Translations under genes and position numbers: made by a program
Shown: piece after piece, positions 32,978 through 41,903 of the stretch
How the letters are laid out: each line of letters opens with the position of its first letter
How positions within the stretch are numbered: the stretch's first letter is position 1
DNA from: UBA1479 sp002706405
GTDB taxonomy: Bacteria > Pseudomonadota > Alphaproteobacteria > Rhodospirillales > Casp-alpha2
Direction of reading: 5' to 3'
DNA length: 64,000 nucleotides
Assembly (NCBI GenBank): GCA_963972255.1
Contig: CAXATO010000017.1
Span: 3,345 to 67,344 of the forward strand
Notes under the pieces: model-generated
Seen by the model: the letters and a program-made list of their open reading frames with translations, nothing else
What the model was told of the DNA's origin: nothing
The model's database searches: none

Positions 32978-34318
32978 ATGAGTGAGTTCAAAATCACGCG
33001 CCGTGGCCTGCTGAAAAGCTCCGCCGCGGCCGGTGTCGCCTTGGCTGCGCCGACCATCTTTTCCTCCAAGGCATTCGCTGCGGGCTATCTGAATGAGCCG
33101 ACGGGCAAGACCGTCACGTTCGGCTTCAACGTGCCGCAGACCGGTGCCTACGCCGATGAAGGCGCGGACGAACTGCGCGCCTACCAGCTGGCTGTCGAAC
33201 ATATCAACGGCGAAGGCGACGGCGGCATGCTGAATACCTTCTCGTCCAAGGCGCTCAAGGGTAACGGCGTCAATGGCAAGAAGGTCGTGTACGTCACCGG
33301 CGACACGCAGACCAAGTCCGACGCGGCCCGCGCCAGTGCCAAGCGCATGATCGAAAAAGACGGCGCCATCATGATCACCGGTGGGTCGTCCTCCGGTGTC
33401 GCGATCGCGGTTCAGGGCCTATGCCAGGATGCCGGCGTCATCTTCATGGCCGGCCTGACCCACTCCAACGACACCACCGGCAAGGACAAGCGCGCCAACG
33501 GTTTCCGTCACTTCTTCAATACGGAAATGACCGGTGCCGCCCTGGCGCCGGTGCTGAAGAAGAACTTCGGTTCCGACCGTGTCGCCTATCACCTGACCGC
33601 CGATTACACCTGGGGCTGGTCGCAGGAAGGCTCGATCAAAAAGTACACGGAAGAACTCGGCTGGAAGACGGCCGCCGCCGTCCGCACGCCGCTCGGCGCC
33701 GGTGACTTCTCGCAGTACATCACGCCGGTGCTCAATTCGGGCGCCGATGTGCTGGTGCTCAACCACTATGGCCGCGACATGGTCAACTCGCTGACCCAGG
33801 CGGTGCAGTTCGGTCTGCGCGACAAGCAGGTCAACGGTAAGGACTTCGCCATCGTCGTGCCGCTCTACAGCCGTCTGATGGCTCAGGGTGCCGGTGAAAA
33901 CGTCAAGGGCATCTTCGGTTCGACCAACTGGCATTGGTCGCTGCAGGACGAAGGCTCGCAGGCGTTCGTCAAATCGTTCGGCAAGAAATACGGCTTCCCG
34001 CCCTCGCAGGCGGCGCATACCACCTATTGCCAGGCCATCCTCTATGCGGATGCCTGCCAGCGGGCCGGCACGTTCCGTCCGTCCGGCGTCGGCAAGGCGC
34101 TGGAAGGCTTCAAGTTCGACGGTTTGGGCAACGGCCCGACGGAATACCGGGCTGAAGATCACCAGTGCTTCAAGGACGTCCTGGTCGTGAAGGGTAAGGA
34201 AAACCCGACGTCCAAGTTCGACGTTCTCGAGGTCGTCGAAGTCACCCCCCGCGCGCAGGTCGAGTATCCGGCCAGCCTGCTGGGTGGGGAACTGGGACCG
34301 TACAACGACGGTAAGTAA
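32978..34318 (+). CDS. Branched-chain amino acid-type ABC transporter, substrate-binding protein with Tat signal (operon 2)
   Basis: This 446-residue periplasmic binding protein of the HAAT family is exported by the Tat route: MSEFKITRRGLLKSSAAAG carries the twin arginines (Arg8-Arg9), followed by a hydrophobic stretch and cleavage near SKAFA. The mature protein begins with the family pattern KTVTFGFNVPQTGAYADEGADELRAY. The ScfR-type regulator next door suggests a short-chain acid, amide or amino acid ligand, but this is inference. The ribosome site is GGGAGACC. A GC-rich stem-loop follows the stop. Confidence 0.9.
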   Translation: MSEFKITRRGLLKSSAAAGVALAAPTIFSSKAFAAGYLNEPTGKTVTFGFNVPQTGAYADEGADELRAYQLAVEHINGEGDGGMLNTFSSKALKGNGVNGKKVVYVTGDTQTKSDAARASAKRMIEKDGAIMITGGSSSGVAIAVQGLCQDAGVIFMAGLTHSNDTTGKDKRANGFRHFFNTEMTGAALAPVLKKNFGSDRVAYHLTADYTWGWSQEGSIKKYTEELGWKTAAAVRTPLGAGDFSQYITPVLNSGADVLVLNHYGRDMVNSLTQAVQFGLRDKQVNGKDFAIVVPLYSRLMAQGAGENVKGIFGSTNWHWSLQDEGSQAFVKSFGKKYGFPPSQAAHTTYCQAILYADACQRAGTFRPSGVGKALEGFKFDGLGNGPTEYRAEDHQCFKDVLVVKGKENPTSKFDVLEVVEVTPRAQVEYPASLLGGELGPYNDGK

Positions 34319-34348
34319 TCAGTCCTCCCGACTGGCTCAACGGTCGCT

Positions 34349-34369
34349 CCCGGGGGGAAATTCCCCGGG
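34349..34369 (+). terminator. Intercistronic stem-loop after the operon 2 binding-protein gene
   Basis: CCCGGGG and CCCCGGG pair around the loop GGAAATT in the 84-base gap between the binding-protein gene and the LivH-like gene, with no T-tract. It takes the same place as the hairpin in operon 1 and probably serves the same mRNA-balancing role. Confidence 0.5.
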
Positions 34370-34402
34370 GGCGGCCAACTATTTCCGTAGGGGTGACGAT
34401 TC

Positions 34403-35431
34403 ATGGATGCAATTCTTCTCCAGATTTTAAACGGTCTCGATAAGGGGGGGGCCTATGCCCTGATCGCCCTTGGCTTGACCATCATCTTCGGCACGCTCGG
34501 CGTGGTGAATTTCGCGCATGGCGCCTTGTTCATGCTGGGTGCTTTCTGCGCGGTGGCGGTCAAGGCCGTTCTGAACATTCAGATGGTGACGATCGACCCG
34601 ACGAAAACGACCCCATGGGGCGCGCCGATGGAAATCAGGCAGCCTTATGTGGAAGTCTGGTTCGGCGATTTCGGCACGACGCTCCTCGATTTCTCGGTGC
34701 CCGTTTCCATTCTTCTCGCCATTCCGATCATGCTGATCATCGGGATCGCCATGGAGCGGGGCCTGATCCGGTATTTCTATAAGCGCCCCCATGCGGAACA
34801 GATCCTGGTGACCTTCGGCCTCGCCATCGTGCTGCAGGAGATCGTCAAAAGCTATTTCGGCGCCAACCCGATCCCGCAGCCGGCCCCCGACGTCGCCAAC
34901 GGCATGATCGACTTCGGCATCCTGGTCGGATTCGAGGCGGGCAACGTGGTCTATCCGGCCTGGCGCTTCATCTATTTCCTGTTTTCCACCGCGGTCATCG
35001 CCGCCGTGTTCGCCTTCCTGCAGTTCACCACGTTCGGCATGGTGGTCCGGGCCGGAATGGCGGACCGGGAAACGGTGGGGCTTCTGGGCATCGACATCGA
35101 CCGCCGGTTCACCATCGTGTTCGGCATGGCGGCGGTCGTCGCCGGCCTGGCGGGGACCATGTACACGCCGATCCTCAGCCCCGATTACCACATGGGCATG
35201 GACTTCCTGGTCCTCAGCTTCGTGGTCGTCGTCGTCGGCGGCATGGGGTCGCTTGGCGGTGCCGTCGCGGCCGGTTTTTTGCTGGGAATCCTGCAAAGCT
35301 TCGCATCGATGAACGAGGTCAAGGCCATCCTGCCCGGCATTGACCAGATCATCATCTATCTCATAGCGGTCGTGGTCCTTCTGGTCCGTCCGCGCGGCCT
35401 GATGGGCCGCAAAGGCGTGATGGAGCACTGA
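34403..35431 (+). CDS. Branched-chain amino acid-type ABC permease, LivH-like (operon 2)
   Basis: This 342-residue integral membrane protein of the LivH family has the opening motif LNGLDKGGAYALIALGLTIIFGTLGVVNFAHGA and the ATPase-contact loop MADRETVGLLGIDIDRRF. An insertion of about 30 residues after the second helix (MVTIDPTKTTPWGAPMEIRQ region) makes it longer than the operon 1 and 3 homologues. It lies five bases before the LivM-like gene. Confidence 0.94.
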   Translation: MDAILLQILNGLDKGGAYALIALGLTIIFGTLGVVNFAHGALFMLGAFCAVAVKAVLNIQMVTIDPTKTTPWGAPMEIRQPYVEVWFGDFGTTLLDFSVPVSILLAIPIMLIIGIAMERGLIRYFYKRPHAEQILVTFGLAIVLQEIVKSYFGANPIPQPAPDVANGMIDFGILVGFEAGNVVYPAWRFIYFLFSTAVIAAVFAFLQFTTFGMVVRAGMADRETVGLLGIDIDRRFTIVFGMAAVVAGLAGTMYTPILSPDYHMGMDFLVLSFVVVVVGGMGSLGGAVAAGFLLGILQSFASMNEVKAILPGIDQIIIYLIAVVVLLVRPRGLMGRKGVMEH

Positions 35432-35435
35432 GCCC

Positions 35436-36587
35436 ATGCATCCCACATCAATCACAAAAAAAGATCTGCTTCTGTTCGCCGTGTTCACGGCGGCGGTTCT
35501 GGCGGGCCCGATCATCCTGAAACCGATCGGCGCCGGTTACCCCGACCTTTTGCAGAAGTTCGCGATCTACGGCATCTTCGCGCTGGGCTTCAACATCCTG
35601 TTCGGCCTGACGGGGTATCTCTCGTTCGGTCACGCGGCCTTTCTCGGCGTGGGTTCTTACACGGCGGTCTGGACCTTCAAGCTTCTCAGTATGAACCCGG
35701 TGCCGGCGATCATCTTCGCGACGCTGATGGGGGGGCTGTTCTCGGCGTTGATCGGCTATGTTTCTCTGCGCCGGTCGGGCATCTACTTCTCGATCCTGAC
35801 CCTGGCCTTTGCGCAGATGTGCTACAACATGGCCTATTCGGTGCTGACCCCGATCACCAATGGTGAGACAGGCCTGCAGTTGGCCCAGTCCGACCCCCGT
35901 GCGCTGGATGTCGCCTTCGGCCGGGATTACGGCGCGGTGCTGCCGTCATCGGACCTGTTCGGCCTGGAAATGACCGGTTATCCGGGCTTCTATTTCTGCG
36001 CCGTGATGCTGATCATCTGCTTCTACATCACCCTGCGGATCTTCCGCTCGCCGTTCGGCATGATGTTGCGGGCGGTGAAGTCGAACCAGAACCGCCTGAA
36101 CTACACGGGCGTCAACACCCGGCCCTACGCACTTACCGCGTTCATCATTTCCGGCATGTTCGCCGGGCTGGCGGGTGGATTGCTGGCGGTCACGGATCCC
36201 CTCGCGGGGGCCGAGCGCATGCAGTGGACGGCCTCGGGCGAGGTTGTTTTGATGACCATTCTGGGGGGTGCCGGCACGCTGTTGGGGCCGGTTATCGGCG
36301 CCGGCGCCATCAAGTACTTCGAAAACATCTTCTCGGCGTTCAACAAGGGCATCCTGAACAACATCTTCGACTTCCTGCCCGATTTCCTGCAGCAGGTGGC
36401 GGTATCGGTCAGTTCGATGTTCGTGGGCGAAGGTTGGCACCTGACCCTGGGGGCCTTGTTCATGGTGATCGTCATCTTCCTCCCGGGCGGCCTGATGGAA
36501 GGTGTCTCCCGGATCAGCAACCTGCTGTCGAGGCGCCGCTCCGACGGCGGCTCCGGCGGCACGCCGCATCCCGAACCGGCTGAATGA
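35436..36587 (+). CDS. Branched-chain amino acid-type ABC permease, LivM-like (operon 2)
   Basis: This 383-residue integral membrane protein of the LivM family has the signature region ALGFNILFGLTGYLSFGHAAFLGVGSY (about residues 50-76) and the cytoplasmic loop RAVKSNQNRLNYTGVNTRPYALTAF. An additional segment near residues 290-340 (FNKGILNNIFDFLPDFLQQ) is unusual for the family and probably forms an extra amphipathic element before the last helix. The polar C-terminus is about 25 residues long. It is followed 13 bases later by the LivG-like ATPase. Confidence 0.93.
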   Translation: MHPTSITKKDLLLFAVFTAAVLAGPIILKPIGAGYPDLLQKFAIYGIFALGFNILFGLTGYLSFGHAAFLGVGSYTAVWTFKLLSMNPVPAIIFATLMGGLFSALIGYVSLRRSGIYFSILTLAFAQMCYNMAYSVLTPITNGETGLQLAQSDPRALDVAFGRDYGAVLPSSDLFGLEMTGYPGFYFCAVMLIICFYITLRIFRSPFGMMLRAVKSNQNRLNYTGVNTRPYALTAFIISGMFAGLAGGLLAVTDPLAGAERMQWTASGEVVLMTILGGAGTLLGPVIGAGAIKYFENIFSAFNKGILNNIFDFLPDFLQQVAVSVSSMFVGEGWHLTLGALFMVIVIFLPGGLMEGVSRISNLLSRRRSDGGSGGTPHPEPAE

Positions 36588-36600
36588 GCGGAGATCGGAC

Positions 36601-37356
36601 ATGAGCACTTTATCCGTAAGGAACGTCAATAAGCGGTTCGGCGGCCTGAAAGCCCTGGACAACGTGAACCTGGAGGTCGAGGCCGGAACGGTCCATGCGA
36701 TCATCGGACCCAACGGGGCCGGCAAGTCGACCCTGCTGAACTGTTTTATCGGGCGGCTTGAACCCGATTCAGGCTCGGTTACGTTCGATGGTCAATCTCT
36801 GCTCGGGATGGCGCCGCACGAGATCAATCAGGCCGGGGTCAGCCGGGTGTTTCAGACGCCGGAAATCTTCGGTGATCTGAGCCTGATCGACAACGTCATG
36901 ATCCCAAGCTTTGCCCGGCGCGACGGGGCGTTCAAGATCAATGCCTGGGCCGCCATCCGGCGCAACGGTCCGATGGCCGAGAAGGCCATGTCCATGCTGT
37001 GTGACGTCGGTCTGGACGCCAAGGCCGACGAAACGGCCGCCCATCTGTCGCGCGGCGACAAGCGGCGGCTGGAACTGGCCATGTGCCTGGTTCAGGACCC
37101 GAAGCTGCTGCTGCTGGATGAGCCGACGGCCGGCATGGCGCGGGCCGACACCAACAACACCATCGATCTGATGAAACGGATTGCCGAGCGCGGGGTGACC
37201 ATGGTGGTCATTGAACACGACATGCATGTGGTGTTCTCCCTGGCCGAGAAGATATCGGTGCTGGCTCAGGGCGCGGTTATTGCCGAGGATACCCCCGAAA
37301 ACATCAAGGGGAATCCGAAAGTGCAGGAAGCCTATCTTGGTGGAGCGCATCTATGA
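36601..37356 (+). CDS. Branched-chain amino acid-type ABC ATPase, LivG-like (operon 2)
   Basis: This 251-residue ATPase starts at ATG 36,601. Walker A is GPNGAGKST (37-45), the Q-loop lies in SRVFQTPEIF, and the signature is LSRGDKRRLELAMCL, divergent as usual for LivG. Walker B is LLLLDEPTAGM, and the H-loop is VVIEHDMHVV. It is coupled by a four-base overlap to the LivF-like gene, with which it forms the ATPase dimer. Confidence 0.94.
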   Translation: MSTLSVRNVNKRFGGLKALDNVNLEVEAGTVHAIIGPNGAGKSTLLNCFIGRLEPDSGSVTFDGQSLLGMAPHEINQAGVSRVFQTPEIFGDLSLIDNVMIPSFARRDGAFKINAWAAIRRNGPMAEKAMSMLCDVGLDAKADETAAHLSRGDKRRLELAMCLVQDPKLLLLDEPTAGMARADTNNTIDLMKRIAERGVTMVVIEHDMHVVFSLAEKISVLAQGAVIAEDTPENIKGNPKVQEAYLGGAHL

Positions 37357-38186
37357 ACCAGATAGACGAACGGGAGTCTCGTATGGACAAGGGCGCTGAG
37401 GAACAGACGCTGCTCGAAAACGGCGGTTTCAAGGGGGGCACCGCGCCGGGCGTGCCGCCGGTGACCGCGAAGGGGGGCGCGCCCGCCTATTTCTCCTGCT
37501 GGGATATTCATGCCTATTACGGGGAAAGCTATATCGTTCAGGGTGTGTCATTCGACATCCGCGAGGGCGAGATCGTCGCCCTTTTGGGGCGCAACGGGGC
37601 CGGCAAGACATCGACGCTCCGCGCCATTGCGCGGCTCGACGACCCGGCTCTCAAGCACGGGGAAATCTGGCTTGATCATAAGCCGCTGCACAGCATGCGG
37701 GCCCATGAAGCCTCGCGCAACGGCATTGGCCTGGTGCCCGAAGACCGGCGGATCATTCAGGGCCTGACGGTGGAAGAAAACCTCACCCTGGCCCAGATCG
37801 CGCCGCCGATCGGCTGGTCGATTGAGCGCATTTACGAGCTGTTTCCCCGTTTGGGCGAACGCCGCGAACAGGAAGGCACGACATTGTCCGGTGGCGAACA
37901 GCAGATGCTGGCCATCAGCCGGGCCTTGGCACGGGATGTGAAGCTGCTGCTCCTGGACGAGCCCTACGAAGGTCTGGCGCCGGTCATCGTTCAGGAGATC
38001 GAGCGAACCCTGGAAGAGATCAAATCCCACGGCATGACCACGATCATCGTCGAACAGAACGCCATCGCCGCGCTGCACCTAGCGGACCGCGCGATCATTC
38101 TCGATATGGGGAAGGTGGTGTTCGACGGCTTGGCCAAGGAAGTTCTGGATAACGCCGACCTGCGCCAACAATACCTGGCGATCTGA
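37353..38186 (+). CDS. Branched-chain amino acid-type ABC ATPase, LivF-like (operon 2)
   Basis: This 277-residue ATPase has an N-terminal polar extension of about 40 residues before the ABC core, and internal ATG codons could shorten it. Walker A is GRNGAGKTST, the signature is LSGGEQQMLAISRAL, Walker B is LLLLDEPYEGLAP, and the H-loop is IIVEQNAI with Gln-Asn after Glu as normal in LivF. It is the last gene of operon 2 and convergent with the LysR gene 91 bases away. A hairpin GGGGAAAG/CTTTCCCC overlaps the LysR stop codon at 38,267-38,288. Confidence 0.93.
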   Translation: MNQIDERESRMDKGAEEQTLLENGGFKGGTAPGVPPVTAKGGAPAYFSCWDIHAYYGESYIVQGVSFDIREGEIVALLGRNGAGKTSTLRAIARLDDPALKHGEIWLDHKPLHSMRAHEASRNGIGLVPEDRRIIQGLTVEENLTLAQIAPPIGWSIERIYELFPRLGERREQEGTTLSGGEQQMLAISRALARDVKLLLLDEPYEGLAPVIVQEIERTLEEIKSHGMTTIIVEQNAIAALHLADRAIILDMGKVVFDGLAKEVLDNADLRQQYLAI

Positions 38187-38277
38187 CGGGCGATTGTATC
38201 GCGGGTCAGGGCAGGCATCGCTTGGGGCCTCTGTTGGCGGGGCGTGCTAGGAACGGCGGATGGGGCGGGGAAAGCGG

Positions 38278-39141
38278 TCACTTTCCCCAGGTCAGTCGTT
38301 TGATCAGATAGTCGGCGAATTGTCCGGCCGTCGAGTCCTTTCTGATGCCCCCGGAATAGAGCACCAGATCAACGGATGGCAGATACGGCATGCCGTCGAA
38401 GCCCGTGCAGGCCCTCAAGCCGGGGCCGATGGCTGGGGCGGTCAGCACGGTGACGGCCAGTCCGGCCTGCACGGCGGCCAGCAGGCCGGCGATGCTTTCG
38501 CTTTCACAGGCGATCCGCCAGGGCCGGCCATGTGCCTCCAGGGCCTGCAAAGCGTGATCGCGGTAGAGGTTTCCCGGCGGCAGCATGGCCAGCGGCAGCG
38601 GAGTCTTCTTGTGGGCCGCCGAACTCTCACCGGTGACGAAATAAAGCCGCTCCGAACGGATAAACCGGCCCTCGGCATTGCCGGGCATTTGGGTTGCGAG
38701 GACAAGATCGATATCGCCTGCTTCGAATCCACGCAGCAGGGGAAGGCTGAGCGCGCAGCGCAGGTCGATCTGCACCGTTGGGTGGGCCCGCCCGAAGTCC
38801 GCCAGGATGTCGGGCAGGAAAAAACTGGCGTAAAGGTCCGGCGTGCCCAGGACAATGCGCCCCGAGATCTCCGGTTGCGTCAGCCGGGTCAAGGCCTCGT
38901 CGTGAAGGCGCAGGATGCCCAGGGCGTATCCATGCAGAAGTTCACCATCGGCGGTCAGTTTCTTCGGCCGTTGAGAGGTTTCAAACAGGCTCTTTCCCAA
39001 TCGTTCCTCAAGGCGGCGCAATTGTTGACTGATCGCCGGTTGTGTCAGGTTCAAGCGTTTTGCGGCTTCCGTGACGCTGCCTGTTTCCACGGTGACCGCG
39101 AAGGTGCGCAAGAGCGGCAGGTCGATATTCAGTGTGAGCAT
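38278..39141 (-). CDS. LysR-family transcriptional regulator
   Basis: This 287-residue regulator has the winged helix-turn-helix at residues 1-60 (TEAAKRLNLTQPAISQQLRRLEERLGKSLFE) and a ligand-binding domain from about 90, with strand patterns GRIVLGTPDLYASFFLPDILADF. It is divergent from the TauD-family dioxygenase gene with 123 bases between starts. LysR proteins usually control a divergent target, so the dioxygenase and possibly Liv operon 3 behind it are its candidate targets. The ligand is unknown. Confidence 0.93.
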   Translation of the reverse strand: MLTLNIDLPLLRTFAVTVETGSVTEAAKRLNLTQPAISQQLRRLEERLGKSLFETSQRPKKLTADGELLHGYALGILRLHDEALTRLTQPEISGRIVLGTPDLYASFFLPDILADFGRAHPTVQIDLRCALSLPLLRGFEAGDIDLVLATQMPGNAEGRFIRSERLYFVTGESSAAHKKTPLPLAMLPPGNLYRDHALQALEAHGRPWRIACESESIAGLLAAVQAGLAVTVLTAPAIGPGLRACTGFDGMPYLPSVDLVLYSGGIRKDSTAGQFADYLIKRLTWGK

Positions 39142-39145
39142 GGAT

Positions 39146-39160
39146 ATAACAACTCATTAT
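39146..39160. promoter_or_regulatory. Candidate LysR box in the divergent intergenic region
   Basis: ATAACAACTCATTAT shows ATAA and TTAT arms, and so a T-N11-A pattern, five bases before the LysR start codon. The gap up to the dioxygenase gene is AT-rich from 39,140 to about 39,200. This is a pattern match only. Confidence 0.3.
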
Positions 39161-39264
39161 GATTGGGATAAAAACAATTAAATAGTATTATGCTCATCAA
39201 TGCGACATGGTTTGTTCAAGAAACGCAGCACCCGCCGCGTGCCCACTAACCGAGATGATCACGC

Positions 39265-40245
39265 ATGTCCTCCGAACATACCCTGCTGACGAACAAACTT
39301 TCCGGCCCCCTGGTGTGGCAGGCCGACGATTTGAACGAACAGGATTGGCGCTATACCATCGATGCCGCTTGCCTGGACGAGATCGCCGGACTGACCGAAA
39401 CCCTCAAGATCCGAAAGGGTGAGGTTGAGGACCTGCGGCCTGACGACTTCGATTTACCGCATTGCCGTGACCTGATGACCCGGGTGCACGACAACTTGGT
39501 ATCCGGCTGCGGATTCGCCCTCGTCGACCGCCTGCCGATGGACAGATTGGATAAGGACACGGCCAAGGCGCTCTATTGGCTTCTGTCCTGCATGATGTGT
39601 CGGCCCGTGGCGCAGAAACTGGACGGGACCATGGTCTACGATGTGCACGACACGGGAAAACAGGCACTGCCCGGGTCGGGGGTGCGGCCGGACAAGACCA
39701 ACATCGACCTGACCTTCCACAACGACAATTCCTACAACGATCCGCTGCCCGACTTCGTCGGCCTGCTGTGCCTGAAGCCCGCCAAGAGCGGCGGCGTCAG
39801 CCGGGTCATGAGTTTCGAGACGGCGCACAACGCCATCCTCGACCGCCACCCGGATGCGCTCGCCCGGTTGTACGAACCCTTCATCTTCGACCGCCAGCGC
39901 GAACACGAAGCGAACGACGCGGAAACGATCTCGGCGCCGGTGTTTGAGAACGACGGAAAGTTGAAGGCGCGGCTTGGCATTCATCAGATGCACAACGGCT
40001 ACGCAATGACCGGAACCGACATGGACGACGAGACCCGGCGCGCCATCAATGCGTTGGAAGACGTCTTTTCCGATGACGCCCTGCAATTTCGTTTTACGAT
40101 GGAGGCAGGGCAGTTCCAGTACGTGAACAATAAGGTGATTGGCCACAGCCGAACCCAATTTGAGGATTTCGACAATCCCGAAGACCGGCGCCACTTGGTG
40201 CGCCTGTGGCTTCGGGCGAAAGGCGCGCCCACGTACGCCGGCTAG
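39265..40245 (+). CDS. TauD/TfdA-family Fe(II)/2-oxoglutarate dioxygenase
   Basis: This 326-residue cytoplasmic oxygenase has the iron-binding triad visible as His152 and Asp154 (FHNDNS) and the distal His294 (IGHSRTQF). The 2-oxoglutarate-binding arginine lies in HLVRLWLR (about 313). The chain length and the motif NNKVIGHSR fit the TauD/TfdA group, whose members hydroxylate taurine, aryloxyacids, quaternary amines or other carboxylates. The sequence has no close known match that I can name. Its position between a LysR regulator and Liv operon 3 suggests that it acts on the imported compound. Confidence 0.88.
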   Translation: MSSEHTLLTNKLSGPLVWQADDLNEQDWRYTIDAACLDEIAGLTETLKIRKGEVEDLRPDDFDLPHCRDLMTRVHDNLVSGCGFALVDRLPMDRLDKDTAKALYWLLSCMMCRPVAQKLDGTMVYDVHDTGKQALPGSGVRPDKTNIDLTFHNDNSYNDPLPDFVGLLCLKPAKSGGVSRVMSFETAHNAILDRHPDALARLYEPFIFDRQREHEANDAETISAPVFENDGKLKARLGIHQMHNGYAMTGTDMDDETRRAINALEDVFSDDALQFRFTMEAGQFQYVNNKVIGHSRTQFEDFDNPEDRRHLVRLWLRAKGAPTYAG

Positions 40246-40425
40246 ACTTAGAACCGGCGGGCATGCCCGCTTAAGCGCCGACACCAATGATCGGCGCAGA
40301 CGACGACAGGAGGCCACCGGCAAAGCCGGCTCCTTGGGGACAAGAATCATCCAAAGGCGGTGTTTTCACACCGGTGGCCGTTGCTGCACGGCTGCCGAAT
40401 GGGATTGATTCTTGGGGACCTATCG
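40246..40425 (+). promoter_or_regulatory. Hairpin-rich leader between the dioxygenase gene and Liv operon 3
   Basis: The 180-base gap contains the perfect 14-base palindrome GCGGGCATGCCCGC (40,257-40,270), a CCGGC-AAA-GCCGG hairpin near 40,316-40,330 and GGTGT-TTTC-ACACC near 40,362-40,375. A GTG start with GGGGA in front follows. It could hold a weak terminator, a promoter or a regulatory leader; no known riboswitch consensus was recognised. Confidence 0.35.
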
Positions 40426-41181
40426 GTGTTAGCCATTACGGATTTGAAGAAACATTACGGCGGCGTTGCCGCCCTCGACGGCTGTTCTCTGGACATTGCC
40501 GAGGGCGCGATTACCGCGGTTATCGGTCCCAATGGGGCGGGCAAGTCGACCCTGTTGAACTGTGTCGCGGGGGCCCAGACACCGGACGGTGGGACGGTCA
40601 CCTTCTTGGGCGCAGACGTCACCGGGGCCAAGCCGCACATCCTGGCGTCGCGGGGGCTTGCTCGCACTTTCCAGATCTCCCGCGAACTGTCCAGCCTGAC
40701 CCTGGTCGAGAATCTTCTGCTCGCCGACGCGACGCAGCACGATGACAGTTTCTTTCGCCCCCTGTTTCAGGCCGGATCCGTGCGCCGGGCCCAGGATGCC
40801 GCCATGGAGCGCGCCATGGCGTTGTTGCGGCGGGTCGGTCTCGATCGGCTGGCCGGCAACACGGCCAACGCTCTTTCCGGTGGGCAGAAGAAGCTTTTGG
40901 AATTGGTGCGCGCGCTGATGCTGCGCCCACGCGCGGTGCTGCTGGACGAACCGGCGGCGGGCGTCGCACCGCCCATGGTCAACACGCTGATTGACGTCAT
41001 TCTGGAACTCAAGAGCGAGGGCATGACCTTCGCCCTGGTCGAGCACAACATGGACATGGTGCGGGCCTTGAGCGACCGCGTCGTCGTCATGGCCGAAGGT
41101 CGCTCCCTGGTTTCCGGTTCGTTCGAAGACGTCACATCCGACCCCCGTGTGGTCGAAGCCTATCTAGGGGGTGTGCTGTGA
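40426..41181 (+). CDS. Branched-chain amino acid-type ABC ATPase, LivG-like (operon 3)
   Basis: This 251-residue ATPase has Walker A GPNGAGKST, a canonical signature LSGGQKKLLELVRAL, Walker B VLLDEPAAGVAP and H-loop LVEHNMD. GTG 40,426 was chosen because the protein then begins MLAITDLKKHYGG at the usual distance from Walker A and has GGGGA in front; in-frame ATG 40,399 would add nine residues. It is the first gene of an operon whose order (G, F, H, M, binding protein) is inverted relative to operons 1 and 2. It overlaps the next gene by four bases. Confidence 0.92.
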   Translation: MLAITDLKKHYGGVAALDGCSLDIAEGAITAVIGPNGAGKSTLLNCVAGAQTPDGGTVTFLGADVTGAKPHILASRGLARTFQISRELSSLTLVENLLLADATQHDDSFFRPLFQAGSVRRAQDAAMERAMALLRRVGLDRLAGNTANALSGGQKKLLELVRALMLRPRAVLLDEPAAGVAPPMVNTLIDVILELKSEGMTFALVEHNMDMVRALSDRVVVMAEGRSLVSGSFEDVTSDPRVVEAYLGGVL

Positions 41182-41900
41182 GCGCCATCCCGATAAGCGT
41201 CGAGAATTTGCGCGCCGGATACGGCGGCGACGACATCCTCAACGGCATTACGTTCGACGTTCGGCCCGGCGAGGTGTTCACCATCATCGGACCCAATGGA
41301 TCGGGCAAGTCGTCGTTGATCAAGGTGCTGGCCGGCATCGTGCCGGTGCGCGAAGGCCGGATCAGCCTGTTCGGGCGCGACGTCACGCATCTGAAGACGG
41401 CTCAGCGGATCGCCGCCGGCCTGGCCTACGTGCCGCAGGAATTCAATGTCTTCCGCAACATGACCGTGGGCGAGAACCTACGTCTGGCGACCGAGTTCAT
41501 CGGCCTGCGTGGCGGCGTGGCGCAAAGCGAACGCGATCGGGTGCTCGGGATGTTTCCGGACGTGGCCGGGCGGCTGGGTGTCCAGGCAGGGACACTGTCG
41601 GGCGGACAGCGCCAGATGCTGGCCTTCGCCTGCGCCCTGATTTCGGCGCCTGACGTTCTGTTGCTGGACGAACCATCGGCCGGTCTGTCGCCGCGCCTGG
41701 CCGGCGAGATATTCGAGGCCGTGCAAACGGTCAACGCCCAGGGGACCACGGTCATTCTGGTTGAACAAAACGTGGCGGCGGCGCTGCCCGTTTCCGACCG
41801 GGTCCTGGTCCTGGTCAATGGGGCCGTGCGCCGTTTGGCGCCGGCGACCGATCTGAAGGCGCGCGACGATCTGGCGCAACTGTTCCTTGGAGAAGCATGA
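41178..41900 (+). CDS. Branched-chain amino acid-type ABC ATPase, LivF-like (operon 3)
   Basis: This 240-residue ATPase starts at GTG 41,178 within the stop of the preceding gene. Walker A is GPNGSGKSS, the signature is LSGGQRQMLAFACAL, Walker B is VLLLDEPSAGLSP, and the H-loop segment is ILVEQNVA. All ATPase residues are intact. The permease gene follows three bases downstream. Confidence 0.93.
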   Translation: MSAIPISVENLRAGYGGDDILNGITFDVRPGEVFTIIGPNGSGKSSLIKVLAGIVPVREGRISLFGRDVTHLKTAQRIAAGLAYVPQEFNVFRNMTVGENLRLATEFIGLRGGVAQSERDRVLGMFPDVAGRLGVQAGTLSGGQRQMLAFACALISAPDVLLLDEPSAGLSPRLAGEIFEAVQTVNAQGTTVILVEQNVAAALPVSDRVLVLVNGAVRRLAPATDLKARDDLAQLFLGEA

Positions 41901-41903
41901 AAC

